From: Thysanoteuthis rhombus
Taxonomy: Eukaryota > Mollusca > Cephalopoda > Oegopsida > Thysanoteuthidae
Assembly: GCA_963457665.1 (NCBI GenBank)
Contig: OY735219.1
Span: forward strand, 35,447,977-35,511,976
DNA length: 64,000 nt
Direction of reading: 5' to 3'
In this document: positions 47,961-61,181 of the stretch, piece by piece
Numbering within the stretch: position 1 is the stretch's first letter
Layout of the letters: each line of letters opens with the position of its first letter
Made by a program: the position numbers and the translations under genes
Notes under the pieces: model-generated
The model's input: the letters and a program-made list of their open reading frames with translations, nothing else
Told to the model about the DNA's origin: nothing
Database searches by the model: none

Positions 47961-48909
47961 AACTGTTTAATTTTTTTTTTCTTTGAGAAGATGCACTATT
48001 TCCTCTTCAATTCTGGCAAACAATAAAATCAAACACGTCCAGTTAAAGCAAAAAATTTGAGCAAAAAAGTTTTCCAAAAACTCACTTGGGATTTCTAAAT
48101 ATTTTAAAATTAGAATTTCAGATTTTGTTCAGAATCAGTTCTTTGCCATTTAATAACAAATTCCCAGTGCTAGATTTATTCCTAATTGTCTTACAACAAA
48201 ATCAATGATATTCTGAAATATTGATTGCTTTTTTAGGCAGCACCCAGTTATAACATCAAATAGATATTTTTTGGTAGTAAGCCCAGTTGGATTTTTTTCA
48301 TTTATCACAAAACACACGAGTAGGAAAAAAGCATCAAACAATCACAAAAAAAGTGGACAGTAGGAGTTTTTGTGTACACTTCATACAGTATTTGAATTGA
48401 AGACCTTGGAAAATCCAAAAGAAAACAAAAAGAATGAAGGAAGATAGTAGTGAAAATCATTTTGGAAGACTAAGAAATCTCAGTTTGAAAGAAACAAAAA
48501 CAGTCAAATATAGTAAAGGCTTCATGAATAAAACAGAACACATCACTGTTCCTGGCAATGTCTGCACACATTAGGTAGTCAGTCAATACAAATTATACTA
48601 TGTAGTGAATACAGATAAGAAGTAACAAATACTGAGCATGGTCACTTGAAACTTAGCAGGCAAAATGATTGGTACAAGAATACGATAGTGAAAGTAAAAA
48701 AAACCTTTCCATACAATCGTTCAACAAGTTTTGATTTGATACCTTGTGATGTACAAACATAGCCAAAATATTTTGATCCAACAATATATATAACACTGAA
48801 CTTTTCTACAATGCTTTACTGATATTATTGGTACAGAAACATGGCACCAGATAGATTGAGAGAGAGAATGAGTTTAAAAGTGGCTGCTAACTATTGAAGC
48901 TTCCATAAT
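47961..48909. other. AT-rich DNA, no feature recognised
   Basis: No coding stretch or repeat recognised. Confidence 0.45.
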
Positions 48910-49060
48910 TTTAATGGCAAAACAGCAGGCTTACCAAAAGTAGCAAGAGGGGTGCAAATTTGAGTCTCACTGTGAGCTTATTCTTCATTTTTGATCCACA
49001 CTTTACTCACTGAAGTAGCTTGACAGCCTGAGTTAAGTAGTGATGAAATAAAATGAAATT
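48910..49060 (+). mobile_element. tRNA-like SINE (tentative)
   Basis: TGGCAAAACAGCAGG (48915-48929) resembles a pol III A box and GTGCAAATTTGAGTC (48952-48966) a degenerate B box, at tRNA-like spacing. A short body follows, then A/T-rich sequence. Confidence 0.45.
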
Positions 49061-49269
49061 ATTTTTAAAATAAATTATATGAGAAGGTGAACTCGTGTTA
49101 AAAAAATAATATACTTAATCTAATAAATATAAAATATCAGAAACCTCTTTGGCAAGAAAGAATCAATAAAACTTTCAATCATAAGGTGCAAATTCCAATC
49201 ACAAAAAAGATGAATGTACATGTTTAAATGATATGCAAAAAACTAGCTTGATTTCAGTTAATAACAATA

Positions 49270-49530
49270 ACACTACAAAATCATTTTTTTCCTGACTAGT
49301 GAATGTTATTTTTCAAATTGCTTATGTGCAAAAAGTATAGAAAATAGTTATGATTCCCTTTAAACTTTGCTTTTATGGCTATGATAGCGATATTGATATG
49401 TGATTCTTTTCTTTATTTTATATGATTAAAAAAGTGCGAATTTGCCTGTTGTCTGATTGAAAATGAGTAGATTTCAAATTATCATAGCTCTGGTCACTAA
49501 AAGGAAGTTTGAAGGAAATAATTGACATTT
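49270..49530 (+). repeat. Dispersed repeat family C, copy 1
   Basis: Shares CTAGTGAATGTTATTTT, TATGATTCCCTTTAAACTTT, GATATTGATATGTGATTCTT and GAGTAGATTTCAAATTATCA with the copy at 58625. No TIRs or coding region seen; type unknown. Confidence 0.75.
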
Positions 49531-52355
49531 CCTGAACTGCGTGTGGTCAGTAGAATCTATCAAGTCCTGTGCTCAAACTTTACTGCATATATATATATAT
49601 TGTACAAATCAAAGACACATTTATCATATTGGTACAATATAACAAAGTTCATAGCAGCGTAATTCATGTTCCACTATATAGAGCAGTTAAACAAAGGAAA
49701 TGACTTGACATCGAGCTTAATGACCAATGAAAACAACCTTTAAGCAGATTCTAATAAATATCAGAAAAGCAGATGTGATGACATTAAAAAACAAACTGAA
49801 AAATCCATGATACGCAACAAGAAACCCCTCACCAGAATTGTAAAATAAATCCTTTTTCCATAATATCAAATAAAATCCAATGATGTATAAAACAATACTT
49901 ATGATTAAAAAAATCCTAACAAATATAAGAATCTGAATCTGAATGACAGAACAGTAATAACAATGCTAACGATAATAATGGTCATAAAGAATAATGAATG
50001 CCATACCAAAAAAGATGCCTCTAAATAATCTTTATTTGATTACCAAACATGTTTTGTTAGGGATTTTATTAATTTATGCTTATTTACATCATTTCCAGAA
50101 CAATTGCTCAATGATAGCTTATTTCATGAAATTAAATTAGTTTATATTTTTTCAAGCCATCAAGACAAGAAACAGACTTATAGTGAGTCTTCCAGTTTTA
50201 TATTGATCCATCAACTACAAATGATGGAAATTTCTGTCACTGCAGTTCTATAAATTTCTAATAAATCTTCAGTTTTATTGAGATTGATGGCAACAAGTTC
50301 TATCTGTGGGAGTTTTCATCTTGCAATGGATAACTATTACTCTCAACCACCTTCCACAGTGAATGGTTTAAACTATCAGTCAAAAGATTGACAAAAATCA
50401 ATGATATATAATGATATGAATACTCTTAACTGGAATATTATCACTATAGCTACAAATGCAATGTTTGACATTTTTGAATAGCTACAATCATTTGAGAATC
50501 TCTGTCCTTGTTTTTCAGTCTTTTCTATCTTGGTCAACTATCTCTTCTGGCAACCAAAACATTCTGTAAATGTTGTCCTCACAGAAACTTATCTAGATTA
50601 GTTTCCAATTACATCAATTAGTATGATGCCATAACAAACATTCTATGAATAACAAAAAAAAAAACAAAAAAACTTCCAAAGACAGTTGTTTGAAGATGGG
50701 GTTTCAAGTTACAAACTTGGAACAAAACTACAAAGGAAGCCAATAATGATCATTGCTTTGGGACAGGGCTTTTTAGATAATAATAACCAGGTGATAACAT
50801 AAGGCAAAGGATAAGAGATTTGGAACTATTTACATTCATTGTTATGAAATCCATTGTTATAAACAACTTTACCTATATCATAAAAAAATCACATGAAATT
50901 TATATGAAATTTTCAATTCATTTAAAAAAAAGTGGTTGGGAACCATTGATTTTGATAACAACCTTTTGGTAACATTATCCATAAACACAATCAATCTCTT
51001 TATTAGCTATTGTTTTTTTCATGTACTCAGTTTTCCATTTACAATACTACCAATGTAGTGAAATTCATATGTATTATACAATCAGCACAAAGAATTTATT
51101 TTGCATTATTTGTTGCAGTCTTAACTGACAGATATAATCTAAATCACAACCATTCTTTGTTGCTATAATTTGAACTTCACTTTATCTCAAAAAAAAGTGG
51201 CCAGCATGTATATAAAATGCATTCATATCCTTCATACAATCCCATTATATATTTCATAGTCTGATGATTCAGTACTGAGAAACAAACATCTTCCTGTTTT
51301 TATATTCGTGTGTGTTTATGTGTTTATATAATTGTTTTTTGTGTTTGTGTGAACACTCCTGGCCCAATCATTTAGCACACAGACTTGAAAATTGGCATCC
51401 GTATTCCACTAGACCCCTTTTAAAAATGCTGTTTTTTTATTTTTGGAGAAAAAGCTGTTTTGACCTCATTCTGACAGGTTCATTATCTAGATTTTCTAGA
51501 ATGTAGATGTTTCTTTACTCTATTTGAGATGTGTTTCGAGTGGAAATGTTAGAATCTATTCTGACTATATTTATCCCCAATGGAATTTTTTTTTACAACA
51601 CTTCAAATTTTGATGCTGCGGTTATTCAATTATTGACTGTGATGGCGAGTCCTATTAGGTTTCACATTAGGATTATCATCCCTGATTTCAGAACCTTAAA
51701 ATATGGAAATAATGGAATTACTTCCTTTCCAAAACGACAGATATTGACGACTTGGAATAGAGATATTTTATTTACTCTTCTTATCATTTTGTGAAAAATA
51801 TCACAATTTTTAACAATATTTGATCCCCCCAAAAGAATTTCATAGTTTTCATTGATTGATATTTCATGTAAGATTATATATGTATATACTGTTATGGAAA
51901 ACATTGAATAAAAGAAAGAAAAAAAAAATTCTTGTATGATCAATGATTAATTTTTTTTAATCATCTTGGCTCGCAAGACAGAACATTTCCAAACCGACAC
52001 AGCACCAAAAAGTATGCTGAATCCTGCTACATACTATCAATATCAATGTATAATGTCATATCTATGAAATTTCTCATCAACAACCCCTGACAAAACCATT
52101 GCTTCCACTGCCTTCATTACCATCTGCAAATTATCTTGAATCATAATCCAATTTACTTCAAGATTAAGAAGATCCAATAAAAATAGATGTCTCACATGAT
52201 GTATTGTTAGCTGCTCCAGGACAAAGACATTTCTCATAAGATATCCTGTCAGCTGCTCCCTAGTGGTTAATACAGAACTTTAAAACTGTTCATGCCATTA
52301 TTGATTTTTAATACTACAAGCACACCCTGTACAGGTGCACTGTTATTTCAAACTT
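49531..52355. other. AT-rich DNA; possible hAT end; no gene seen
   Basis: AGTGGTTGGGAACCATTG (50930-50947) resembles an hAT right end, but I found no partner. Open frames at 51312-51943 lie on both strands and show no family. A short TA tract occurs near 49588. Confidence 0.45.
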
Positions 52356-52395
52356 GGGTAATCATGGCCCTCCACATCAAAAATCCTTGCAGTGT
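52356..52395 (+). repeat. Short block shared with 24163-24199
   Basis: See the partner block. It lies about 160 bp left of family A copy 9, while the partner lies about 50 bp left of copy 7. Confidence 0.4.
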
Positions 52396-52554
52396 CAATA
52401 TCTCGCTCACTTAGTTTTTATATACAGTACAGAGAAAAACATCATTCGTACATTAAATTTCATGTAATTTCATTTTAGCACTCATATGATTTCATTTTCA
52501 TTTTAGTGCTAGGTCTGTGCTAGTAAAATAGATAATTAAATATCATAAAAAACA

Positions 52555-52945
52555 GATTTGGTTAATCAATCAATAGAAACAGTCAAGTGAACAATACAAT
52601 GTTGGGATTGATCATCTAAAAAAGAAAAAAAATCAAGTAACTTCTCTTGATGGGTATTGATCACCAAGAAAGTCTGAATTTTTTAAAATATAAGCATGGA
52701 TGCAGCCAGACACAACCTAAAGAAACAATTTAGCAGAAACTTGCAATGCAAACTGAACCCACATTAAAAACCTATTTAGCAGGGGAATTTTTTAAAAAAT
52801 GTTTGTTCTTAACATAATGAAGAATGTTTAAAATTTCAGCCCTTTAGCTCCAATGGTGGGTCCTGTATGTACAATAAATACATAAAAAGCCACCTAGACT
52901 GACTTACAAAATATTGGCAGTTTTGTTTGACAATTTCTGATAGCA
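52555..52945 (+). mobile_element. Family A inverted-repeat element, copy 9
   Basis: Begins AATCAATCAATAGAAACAGT, continues through TAAGCATGGATGCAGCCAGA, CTTGCAATGCAAACTGAACC and TTCAGCCCTTTAGCTCCAAT, and ends TTTTGTTTGACAATTTCTGA. Near full length and about 200 bp left of the second LINE fragment. Confidence 0.75.
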
Positions 52946-53159
52946 TGATCATTAAACTATTTAACTGACCATTAAAAGAAAAGGTGTTTTTTTTAGTTTT
53001 CTCTTTGTTGTAACACATCAAACTAGTCTGCCTTACAGAATGAGGCCTTTTAGATGTTATTTGTATGTTCATCAACAACAAAGAGGATATAAGGACCAAA
53101 ATGAATTGACCACCAAGAGAACAAGTGGGTTTCCAATAAAATTTCAGCACAATTGGTCA

Positions 53160-54190
53160 TATATTTACAATCAACCAACAGCAAGAAGGTCTTGAAAAAT
53201 ACCAACTCCCCTATCCTTTCTATTCATTGACCATGAGAAAGCATTTGATAATGTTGGAATCAATGCAATGTTGAACTCCTTTATAAACAGCTGACTTCAT
53301 CTAAAGTATATACAACTCAAAGACATATTCCTGTATTACAAATATATCATTTTTTAGTTCAGAAATATCAATACTAATTACCAAAAATATGCGACATGGA
53401 GACACAATATCTCCCTCACTATTCAACATGTCTTGAAGCAATATTCAGGAAAATAGAATCAAAAGGGGGAATGAATATCAACAAGGAAAAACTAACACAT
53501 CTAAGATTTGGTAATGATATCATATTAATTGCAAATAAATAAACAAATAAAATCCTGTATAAAGTTGAACAAGAAAGGAAGTTGAAAGATAGGCCTCAAA
53601 ATAAATGCAGAATAGAAAAAGATCTTGAAACAAATTAAATAGCCCAAAACACAAGCACATATCTTTCACAATACAATCTTACCAGCAATGCTGTACAACT
53701 ACAAAATGTGTTTTTTGAAAAAACAAAAAAAGATAAGGTCTAGCAGTGACTCAAAGTGCATTGACATGAAATTTTCTCAATATATTGCTTCTTGAGCATA
53801 TACTGAATGGATGTAAATGAATTATTTCCAAATCCAAAGACATAGTTCTTGAAAGTTGAATACAAAAGCCTGCAATACAAACATCACACAATAGCAGTTT
53901 GGTATCCAAGAGCACAGCAACGGAAGACAGCAGGACCCTTGATGATGTGGAATCAATCGATGATAAGGAACAGAAAGAATTGGTAAAATTTGGCCAGAAA
54001 AAGTAGCAAATGGCTCTGGATAATCATCACATGAGTTGAAGGACAGATTGGATGAAGGGTATTTATAAGAATTGCACGGGTTATTAAAATCATCATGATG
54101 GTGACTGTGCAACATTGAAGAGATCAATTATAACCAGCAGATCTAAACGAGTGATAGTTCAATACTCAGTACTGCGTGCTTACTGATCAA
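53160..54190 (+). mobile_element. RTE-type LINE fragment, reverse transcriptase and C-terminal region
   Basis: Plus-strand frames give, in order, an FIDYEKAFD-like stretch (53215-53250), MRHGDTISPSLFN (53390-53430), EAIFRKIESKGGMNI and LTHLRFGNDIILIA (53500-53540), ILPAMLYNY (53675-53700) and SIDDKEQKELVKFGQ (53955-54000). These are the RQGD-ISP and FADD motifs of RT followed by the RTE-type tail. The catalytic motif reads F-G-N-D instead of F-A-D-D, and stops or frame changes break the ORF in several places, so it is inactive. The 5' part (endonuclease) is absent. Confidence 0.85.
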
Positions 54191-54309
54191 TGCAAAGTGG
54201 CAACGAAGAGTTTTATTGAGAACCTATTTCAATTAAAGATTAAAACAAAATTTAGTGTTTAAAGAACTTATTGAGTTGATAAAAATGTCATAGAAATTAC
54301 AACATACAA

Positions 54310-54535
54310 CTTGCATCAATCTTAACTCTTCAATTCATGAAGAGCAATTGATCATTAATATCAAAGGGAATAACCTCTGACTAAAGTTATCTTCCTTTGA
54401 CCTTTATTTCATTATTATATCTTTTTAAAAATTCTATCCCCGGATGAGTTCCATTATTTTTCTTTTCACTCTATCCACAGAGCAACTCAACTGTCAATAG
54501 GAACAGTATCAAGTAGTCCTTGAATTTGAAAATAA
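54310..54535 (-). repeat. Dispersed repeat family B, copy 4
   Basis: The reverse complement reads ACTTGATACTGTTCCTATTG, GACAGTTGAGTTGCTCTGTG then GATAGAGTGAAAAG, and later AAAGGTCAAAGGAAGATAAC followed by GAGGTTATTCCCTTTGATAT, matching the other copies. Confidence 0.7.
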
Positions 54536-57500
54536 AAAGTGCAGTATAAGGCACTGCACTCGATTTTTTAACAAATCATATGTAGAAAATGGTTGATTAG
54601 AGTTTAGGATTCGGAACCTCCACCCAGATATCATTTCAATCCATTTCTATATTTGAAAAATCCAGAATGCACATGAACTGCTAACAGGCAAAAAGATGGA
54701 CCTTTAACCAAAAAAAAAAAAAAAAAATTTCTTCTCTGACTATTCATTATAGGAATGACCATTAACATCTTGGACCAGTTTTTATCTTGAAGTTTTTTGT
54801 ACATTTTCAGAAGTAAAATCCTTCATATCCCAGAAGTACAGAAAGCTATAAGCATAATACATTAAAATCATAGTTGAACAACGAAGTGCTAGGTTTATTG
54901 TCCTGTGATTATGCAATAAGAAGTTTGATATTTGTACTGACAGACAACATACATGAATTCACCTCATTTCTGTCAGTGTCTTCATCAAATGAGAAAATGT
55001 TGTTTCTTCTTTTCACGTTATGAGTTATAAAACAAGCATGTGAACAGACACGTTTGTTCTTTTTTTTATCAATGTCAGTTCTATTAAAATGACATCAGTC
55101 AAAATAAAATAATTGAACAAAAATTAACAATGATCATGAAAGCTATTTCTAAACTGGGCAATCGTATAGCTTATAAGAGAATGAAGTCATAGTTCTACAC
55201 CTATTTTTCTATAAATGGTCTCATAAGGCATCTAGATAAAATCTGTACTTCAAAGAATTTATTTGGATTCAAAAATCACAAGGGAAAAAATATGTAAGTT
55301 GTGAGTGTAACGCAAAACGGTTAAAATATAATTAAATCAAAATTAGTTGAGACATTTTTATGGTTCACATAACCATGCTCTTAATAAAAAAAAGTACTAA
55401 TTCCAGCATGTTTTTTCAAAATTTTCATAGTTGTTACTTCTTCAAATGAGTTCATCTTAGCAGCTGATAATTTTCTTGCAATAAGTCCAATCATTTGGGA
55501 GAATTACCAGTAAAACTTTCTAGATATATCATCTATGTAGCACTAGAGACTGAACTGCTGACCTAATGTCATCATTTCCGATCAATAATCCATCCAGTAA
55601 ATTAAGTGAGAGTTAGTTTCTTTATTCATTCTCAATAAATTCAAGTATAGCCCTATCAAAGACAACAGGCATTTTTAGTTCTTCTCATACATAAAAATAT
55701 TTCTTTTGCAAATATCAATTTTTGCAGATTTGTTTGTAATGATTTCTTTTTAGATAATTCTTAAATTATACCAAAATTGATATTCTGCAACAACGATGTA
55801 CTTATCATAAACTTAGATGATGGAAGGGACGTAAGTTAGGGGAAATGGATTGCTATTTAGTGAAGGTTATTTCCCTTTGGTTAGATACCAAGTAGTCCAC
55901 TGTTCTATATGTATTAAGTAAAAACATCAGTTTTTTTTAACGAAATCTTTTTGGCAGGGTATATGAACAATCATATAACTAATAAGCCTATTTGAGTTCT
56001 TACTCTAACAAAATAGATATCTCTGGGTATTTTTAAAATTCCGACGAAAAAATATTACACACAAAAAAAATCAATTTTTCAGTCATAAACATTTTGCATA
56101 AAATATGGCAGTAAATTTCTTTTTGCAATTTATTATGACTTGACAGTTTGTCACAAGAGATTTGGAACAAAAATTTCAAAACATCTTCTCTCTTGATTGC
56201 ATCAACATAAAAACCACTCCTTATGCTTTGATTCAAATCAGACACTGAGATCAGAAAAGCAGTTTGACTATGCTATTTGAAATAAGTATTTCTTTTTCAA
56301 TTTTTGTAATCACATTTGTTTACTCTCTATAATGATTTTTATGCTAAAAAAATGAAAACAATTGAAAGACATTGGCAGCAAACTTTCAGGATGACCAAGT
56401 TCAAGAAAGATTTCAACTTGATCGATGCAAGAAGTAATGAAATGTCAAATGAAAGAAAAGGTTTGAATTCAAGTAGCATTCATGACAAAGCTTAGACCTA
56501 TTTATGTAATCTTATCAGTCTTAAGCATACTTCTTCTAAACCTTATGAAGCATGAAATAACTTGTTATACATCCTGAATAATGAATTTTATGAATTTAAA
56601 GAAAAAAAAAATCACAGGATGATCATATCCCTGATGATAAGCAATATATGAGAAAATGATTAATAAAAGTTCTCTTGGTTCATTCATACTTTTTTCTGTT
56701 TTCAATATATTTTGCTTGTATGCAAAATACAATCAGCATAATTTGCAAAATACGAGGCTAAAAAAAATCCTTCTTCTCATATACATTCTTCACATTGAGC
56801 AAAACTAATGCAGGATTCCAATACAACAGAAGAATCATCAAAACAGATGGAAAAGAAAGACAGCAATAAAAATTAAAATGTAATCATTGATATTAATTAA
56901 TGCTATTTTGGAAAAACTTTTTAAGATAAGGCAATGTTTGTAAATTTACAAACACAAACAAAATTGTAAAGATTTCCAAAATTTGCAAAATATGCATAAA
57001 ATTTACGATATCCAATTCAAGCACTGCTTATAAAGTTGTCTTCTCCATAACTTTATATGAATCCTCCAAGTAATGCATTAAAAATGAATAATGTAACTAA
57101 ATATGATTAATCCCAATCATTGTTGGTAATAAACAACAGCAACAATCTTTTTGGATTCATACATGGTGCACAATTTTCTTTCACCACTGAATTCATAATT
57201 ATTTATTTTTTAATGCAGTTTTCAGACTTTGTATTGTTTACATATATTACCTTAAATGTAGATTAAATGTTTCAGAGTGTTGAAAGTATACAAAAGCTGG
57301 CACATGATTGATTTTTTAAAGAATAAATATGACTGATGTATTGAAAATTGAGGTAAGCTATAAAAAAGAAATCATTCAGATTTTGCACAATCTCACAGGC
57401 AAATGCTCACTTCATTCTATATTAACTAATCAGCTTTGTATACAGAAAAATAATATCAGAAAGCATCTGTCAACCTAAGACAAACCCAAATTTATGAAAA

Positions 57501-58624
57501 TTTTAGGAATTTTAAGGTTTTTTTGTTTTAGGTTTTTTAATTTAAAACGTCCAGAACACTGTAACTGAAAGAAAGCATTTCCATTTTCATTATTCATAAA
57601 ATATAAATATTGATACTCTTCAAATGAATCTATAATCAATATGTAAAAATTTTCTTGAAGAGGAAAATTTGTGAATTGAGAAAGTTGGTTTCCATTCCTT
57701 CTGAAACAGAACAGAACTGAAATAAAATGTGTCTTGGAGTTTTAAAAAAATTCTTAGGTATCACATCTGTAAACAGTTCCAGTGTAGAACTGTTGTCGTA
57801 ATTCAGTAATCAAAAGAAATGAATAATGAATGACAGAACCAGATGTATAAAAAATATATATGGCATGAAAGAATTGATATATAGACAATATTTGTCAATG
57901 ATTAGACACAGTAGTAGGAATGAGGTGAAAAGTGAAAGCTTTCAATGCTGATGGGTGCTTTCAGAATCCAAGAAAAAGGTGAAATGAATTATGAACATTT
58001 ATCTTCTATAGAGAGAGAAGTTGGTGAATTGCAAAATGGTTTTCTGCTTTTAGCATGAGCAAGGAAGGTGTGAAAATAATATTAGTAGAAAAGGGGAGGA
58101 AATTCACCACAAGAGAATAATAAACCAAAATAAATAAATAGGGGACATGGGAGCAAACAAAATCTACTAAAAAAACAGCATGGCATTTAGTACAAAAAAG
58201 AACCAATAAGAATTGCTTGTTCTTGCTCTTTGAAACAAACTGCAGTAATTATGGGTTTAAAGCTTAAAAGCTGGGTTCTTGAAGTTCAAATTATAGTTAA
58301 AATTAAATTACTCACATTTACTTCACTTCCAAATCGCCTTAGAGGTATACTTAAATCAATGTCTCTAGTAGATATTTTGTTATTCTTAACAAATATTAAA
58401 TATATTCCACAAAGCCAGATCATCCATCATTTTACAAAAAAAAAGAATATAAATCACAATTTCATTTGTCATAATCATTGAAAGTAACATTAGATTCATT
58501 CAAAACTAAGTTTTCTTAAAATGCTTTTGGAATTACAAATATAAATAATAACCTAAAATTTTTCACTCTACACTTTAAATAATACCATACATTAATTAAA
58601 TCTTAAATACACATTAACAGCAGA
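54536..58624. other. AT-rich DNA, no gene recognised
   Basis: A phrase GAAGGTTATTTCCCTTTGG near 55862 may be a family B scrap. An A-run of about 19 lies at 54709-54727. No exon-like stretch recognised. Confidence 0.45.
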
Positions 58625-58865
58625 GAAAATGTGATTTTTTTTTCCTGGGTAGTGAGTGTTATTTTCTTATTGCTTATTAGGTAAATGTATGATTCCCTTC
58701 AAACTTTTGTAGCACAGACAGTGATATTCATATATGATAGTTTTCCTCACTTCATGTGATTAAAGTGTGCAGATTTGTGCATTATCCAATAAGAAATAAG
58801 TAGATTTCAAATTATCACTTTCCTGATCACAAGAGCAAAATTTTAAGGCAATGAATGTTCAGTTG
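58625..58865 (+). repeat. Dispersed repeat family C, copy 2
   Basis: Aligns with the copy at 49270: GGTAGTGAGTGTTATTTTCT, GTATGATTCCCTTCAAACTT, GTGATATTCATATATGATAG, and AGTAGATTTCAAATTATCAC. Confidence 0.75.
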
Positions 58866-60754
58866 AAGGGAATAATGTATAATAATTATCTTCAATTTAA
58901 AATGAGAAATTCTTCAATCTATACATGTAGTAGTATTTTTCTGATCCTCTTATATGCAGCATGATAGTGAACTTTTAATTTTTTTGTAGACTACCGAAAA
59001 ACCTCTCAGCTCCAAGTCCAAAGCATTTTGATGAATTACTATTCAAAATTAACTAAGATTGAACCTTTAGACTGGTCTCCTTTAGTGCAGTGCTCTTCCC
59101 ATGATACTAACTTTTATACTAATAGAATAAATAAAACAGGAAATATGGGATAGAAAAGAATAACAATGGATGTTCTGACACATCAGCCGATATCTGATTA
59201 GCCTAGATACATTTCAAGGTAAATACTCAAGTGCAGATTAGTGCACACTGAAAGTAAAATATCTTAAATTCTGAACAATATGCATAAAAGGTGCTGTGCA
59301 AGCAGACAGGAAAAAGTTAGGTGATAGAAGATTCCAACATTAAATGAAGACACTTACAAGAGACAAAGAAACAAAACAACATTTAGAAGTGAAAGTGATC
59401 TCCTTGAAATATCTCCTGATAAAAATTTAGGTTTTCATATTTGTTTTATCAATATATTCTATCAAGTTGAGAGAAAGATTTAAATATTTCCCCATAACTG
59501 CAGTTTGTAAGAGAATTGACTTTACAACCAACCCTATAACAACAATGATGTAATCATCTGCTCTATTTTATAGAAATAACATGTATTTCATCATTTTTTG
59601 AAACTGGGGCAGTACCCTCTCTAAAAGTGCATGTTCGGAGTGTGAATAAGCCTGCCATAATTGTCATCTAAAATAATTTTAGATCTATTGCTATTCAGAT
59701 ATTTTATACCCAAATTTAGATCTAAAATTTTAGATAAAAGATCTATAATCTGTATTTTCTAATTCATTTTTTATTTAATTTCTTGAGAACTACTGATCAA
59801 ACTTCCACATTTGTAATAAAACAGTAAAATTTTCTTTTATAAACATGTATCATCCATAAACTTAGTAGGTTTGGATGAAAGTCATCTTTGAACACTCAAG
59901 ATTGAGCAAAGTCATCAATCATGACTTATAAGAACTGAGTAACAAAAGTCTACTGAGAGAGTTTAAAGTTTAAAACTCAGCACAAGAGATAAATTGCAAA
60001 CCATCTCCCGGGTATCAATTTTAGGTCCAAGTGTCCTGAACAAAGTTTTTAAAAAAACTAAATCTAACCATTGTTCTTAGTTTCAGAATTGTTTCTGGTG
60101 TATTAGATATAAGTTTTTGTTGATGAAGATGAAACAAATTTGTACACAACTGAATATTTCTGGTCATAGTACTGCCTTGCAGTATTTTGTGTAAGATGAA
60201 TTTAGCTTTCTGTATATTTTCCAAAAAATATGCACATTTTGATTTGCTTTCTAGAACAGCAAATTGCCAACCTATTATATCAAATATATCCATACTCTGC
60301 ATTTCTTCAGTTATTTCTTATCAACTGATCTAGCGTATTAATCGAAATCTGATTTCATGCTGGCCAAGTTCTATGATCAAAGTTTGGTGTAGAAGTACAA
60401 CAGACAGATAGTTTGCTTGGCTTTTGCTTATATATATTCAATGTTTTTCTTTAACTCCTGAATTTACTTTGATCAAATGTTTACAATAACAAGGATATTG
60501 GTCTAATTTATATTGGCTACTTTCTCCAATCATCAGGAGTTATATAATGCTTTAGAATATTATGATATCTCCATTGATATAAACCAAAGAAGAAGTCAAT
60601 AAGAGCAACAGATAGAATTAGGAAGTAACTATTTGGTTTGATCAAAGCGCTAATTTTACATCATCTAAAAATATAAACAAATCCAATGGTCATGAATGTG
60701 TAAAAATCTGTAAATGCTTTTTATATAAGTAAATCTAAAAAAAAAACTAAAAAG
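58866..60754. other. AT-rich DNA, no feature recognised
   Basis: A self-similar TTTTAGAT/ATCTAAAA cluster lies at 59670-59740. A 93-codon minus-strand frame at 60021-60302 shows no recognisable motif. Confidence 0.45.
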
Positions 60755-60985
60755 CACTCAAAGAGCACATACCTCTGCAAATGTCATTGTCTCTCTCTAA
60801 ACATAGGGAAGGTATCTGTACAGAGATCTGCCCCAAAATTCAGTCATTTCTCCTGTAACCCATTGCCCATCCATCCACAAAATTTCATTCAAAGTCATTG
60901 AGAACTTTTGGAGATATCGTGTGGACAGACACAGGGTAATACATATACCTCCCGAAATTTTTTTGGCAGAGATAAGAAATTAAGC
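60755..60985 (+). mobile_element. Family E inverted-repeat element, copy 2
   Basis: Begins AGAGCACATACCTCTGCAAA and ends TTTTTTTGGCAGAGATAAG. The terminal ACCTCTGC and GCAGAGAT are near inverted repeats. The core GATCTGCCCCAAAATTCAGT, CATTGAGAACTTTTGGAGAT and ATCGTGTGGACAGACACAGG matches copy 1. It sits ~200 bp into the presumed intron beside the large exon. Confidence 0.75.
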
Positions 60986-61181
60986 AGAGGAAAGTAAAGC
61001 GTTGTCTATCATAACTTCTTAGGTATCAAGAGATCTCTTACTGACAATTCAGAGTTGTGTCCCTTGATGTTGATAACTAAAAAACCATTAGCAAAACCTG
61101 AAGTTTATGAAAGGTTAAGTATTTATTAGATAAGAGAGCAAGAACAAACAAATCTTGTAGACCAAACAATAAGCTGATTAC
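60986..61181 (-). other. Start of the intron downstream of the large exon
   Basis: The intron starts at 61181 with GTAATCAG on the minus strand. If this donor is skipped, the frame runs only 34 more codons to a stop near 61077, and those residues are hydrophobic and unlike the exon product. No downstream exon was identified in the window. Confidence 0.6.

Noticed and set aside
50925-50950. hAT right end AGTGGTTGGGAACCATTG
   Set aside because: No partner left end or target duplication could be located.
53822-54127. 101-codon minus-strand open frame
   Set aside because: It is antisense to the C-terminal part of the LINE reading frame.
61077-61181. The last 34 codons of the 903-codon frame as the true C-terminus
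   Set aside because: They follow a good donor (CAG|GTAATC), and the hydrophobic residues there are unlike the rest of the protein.
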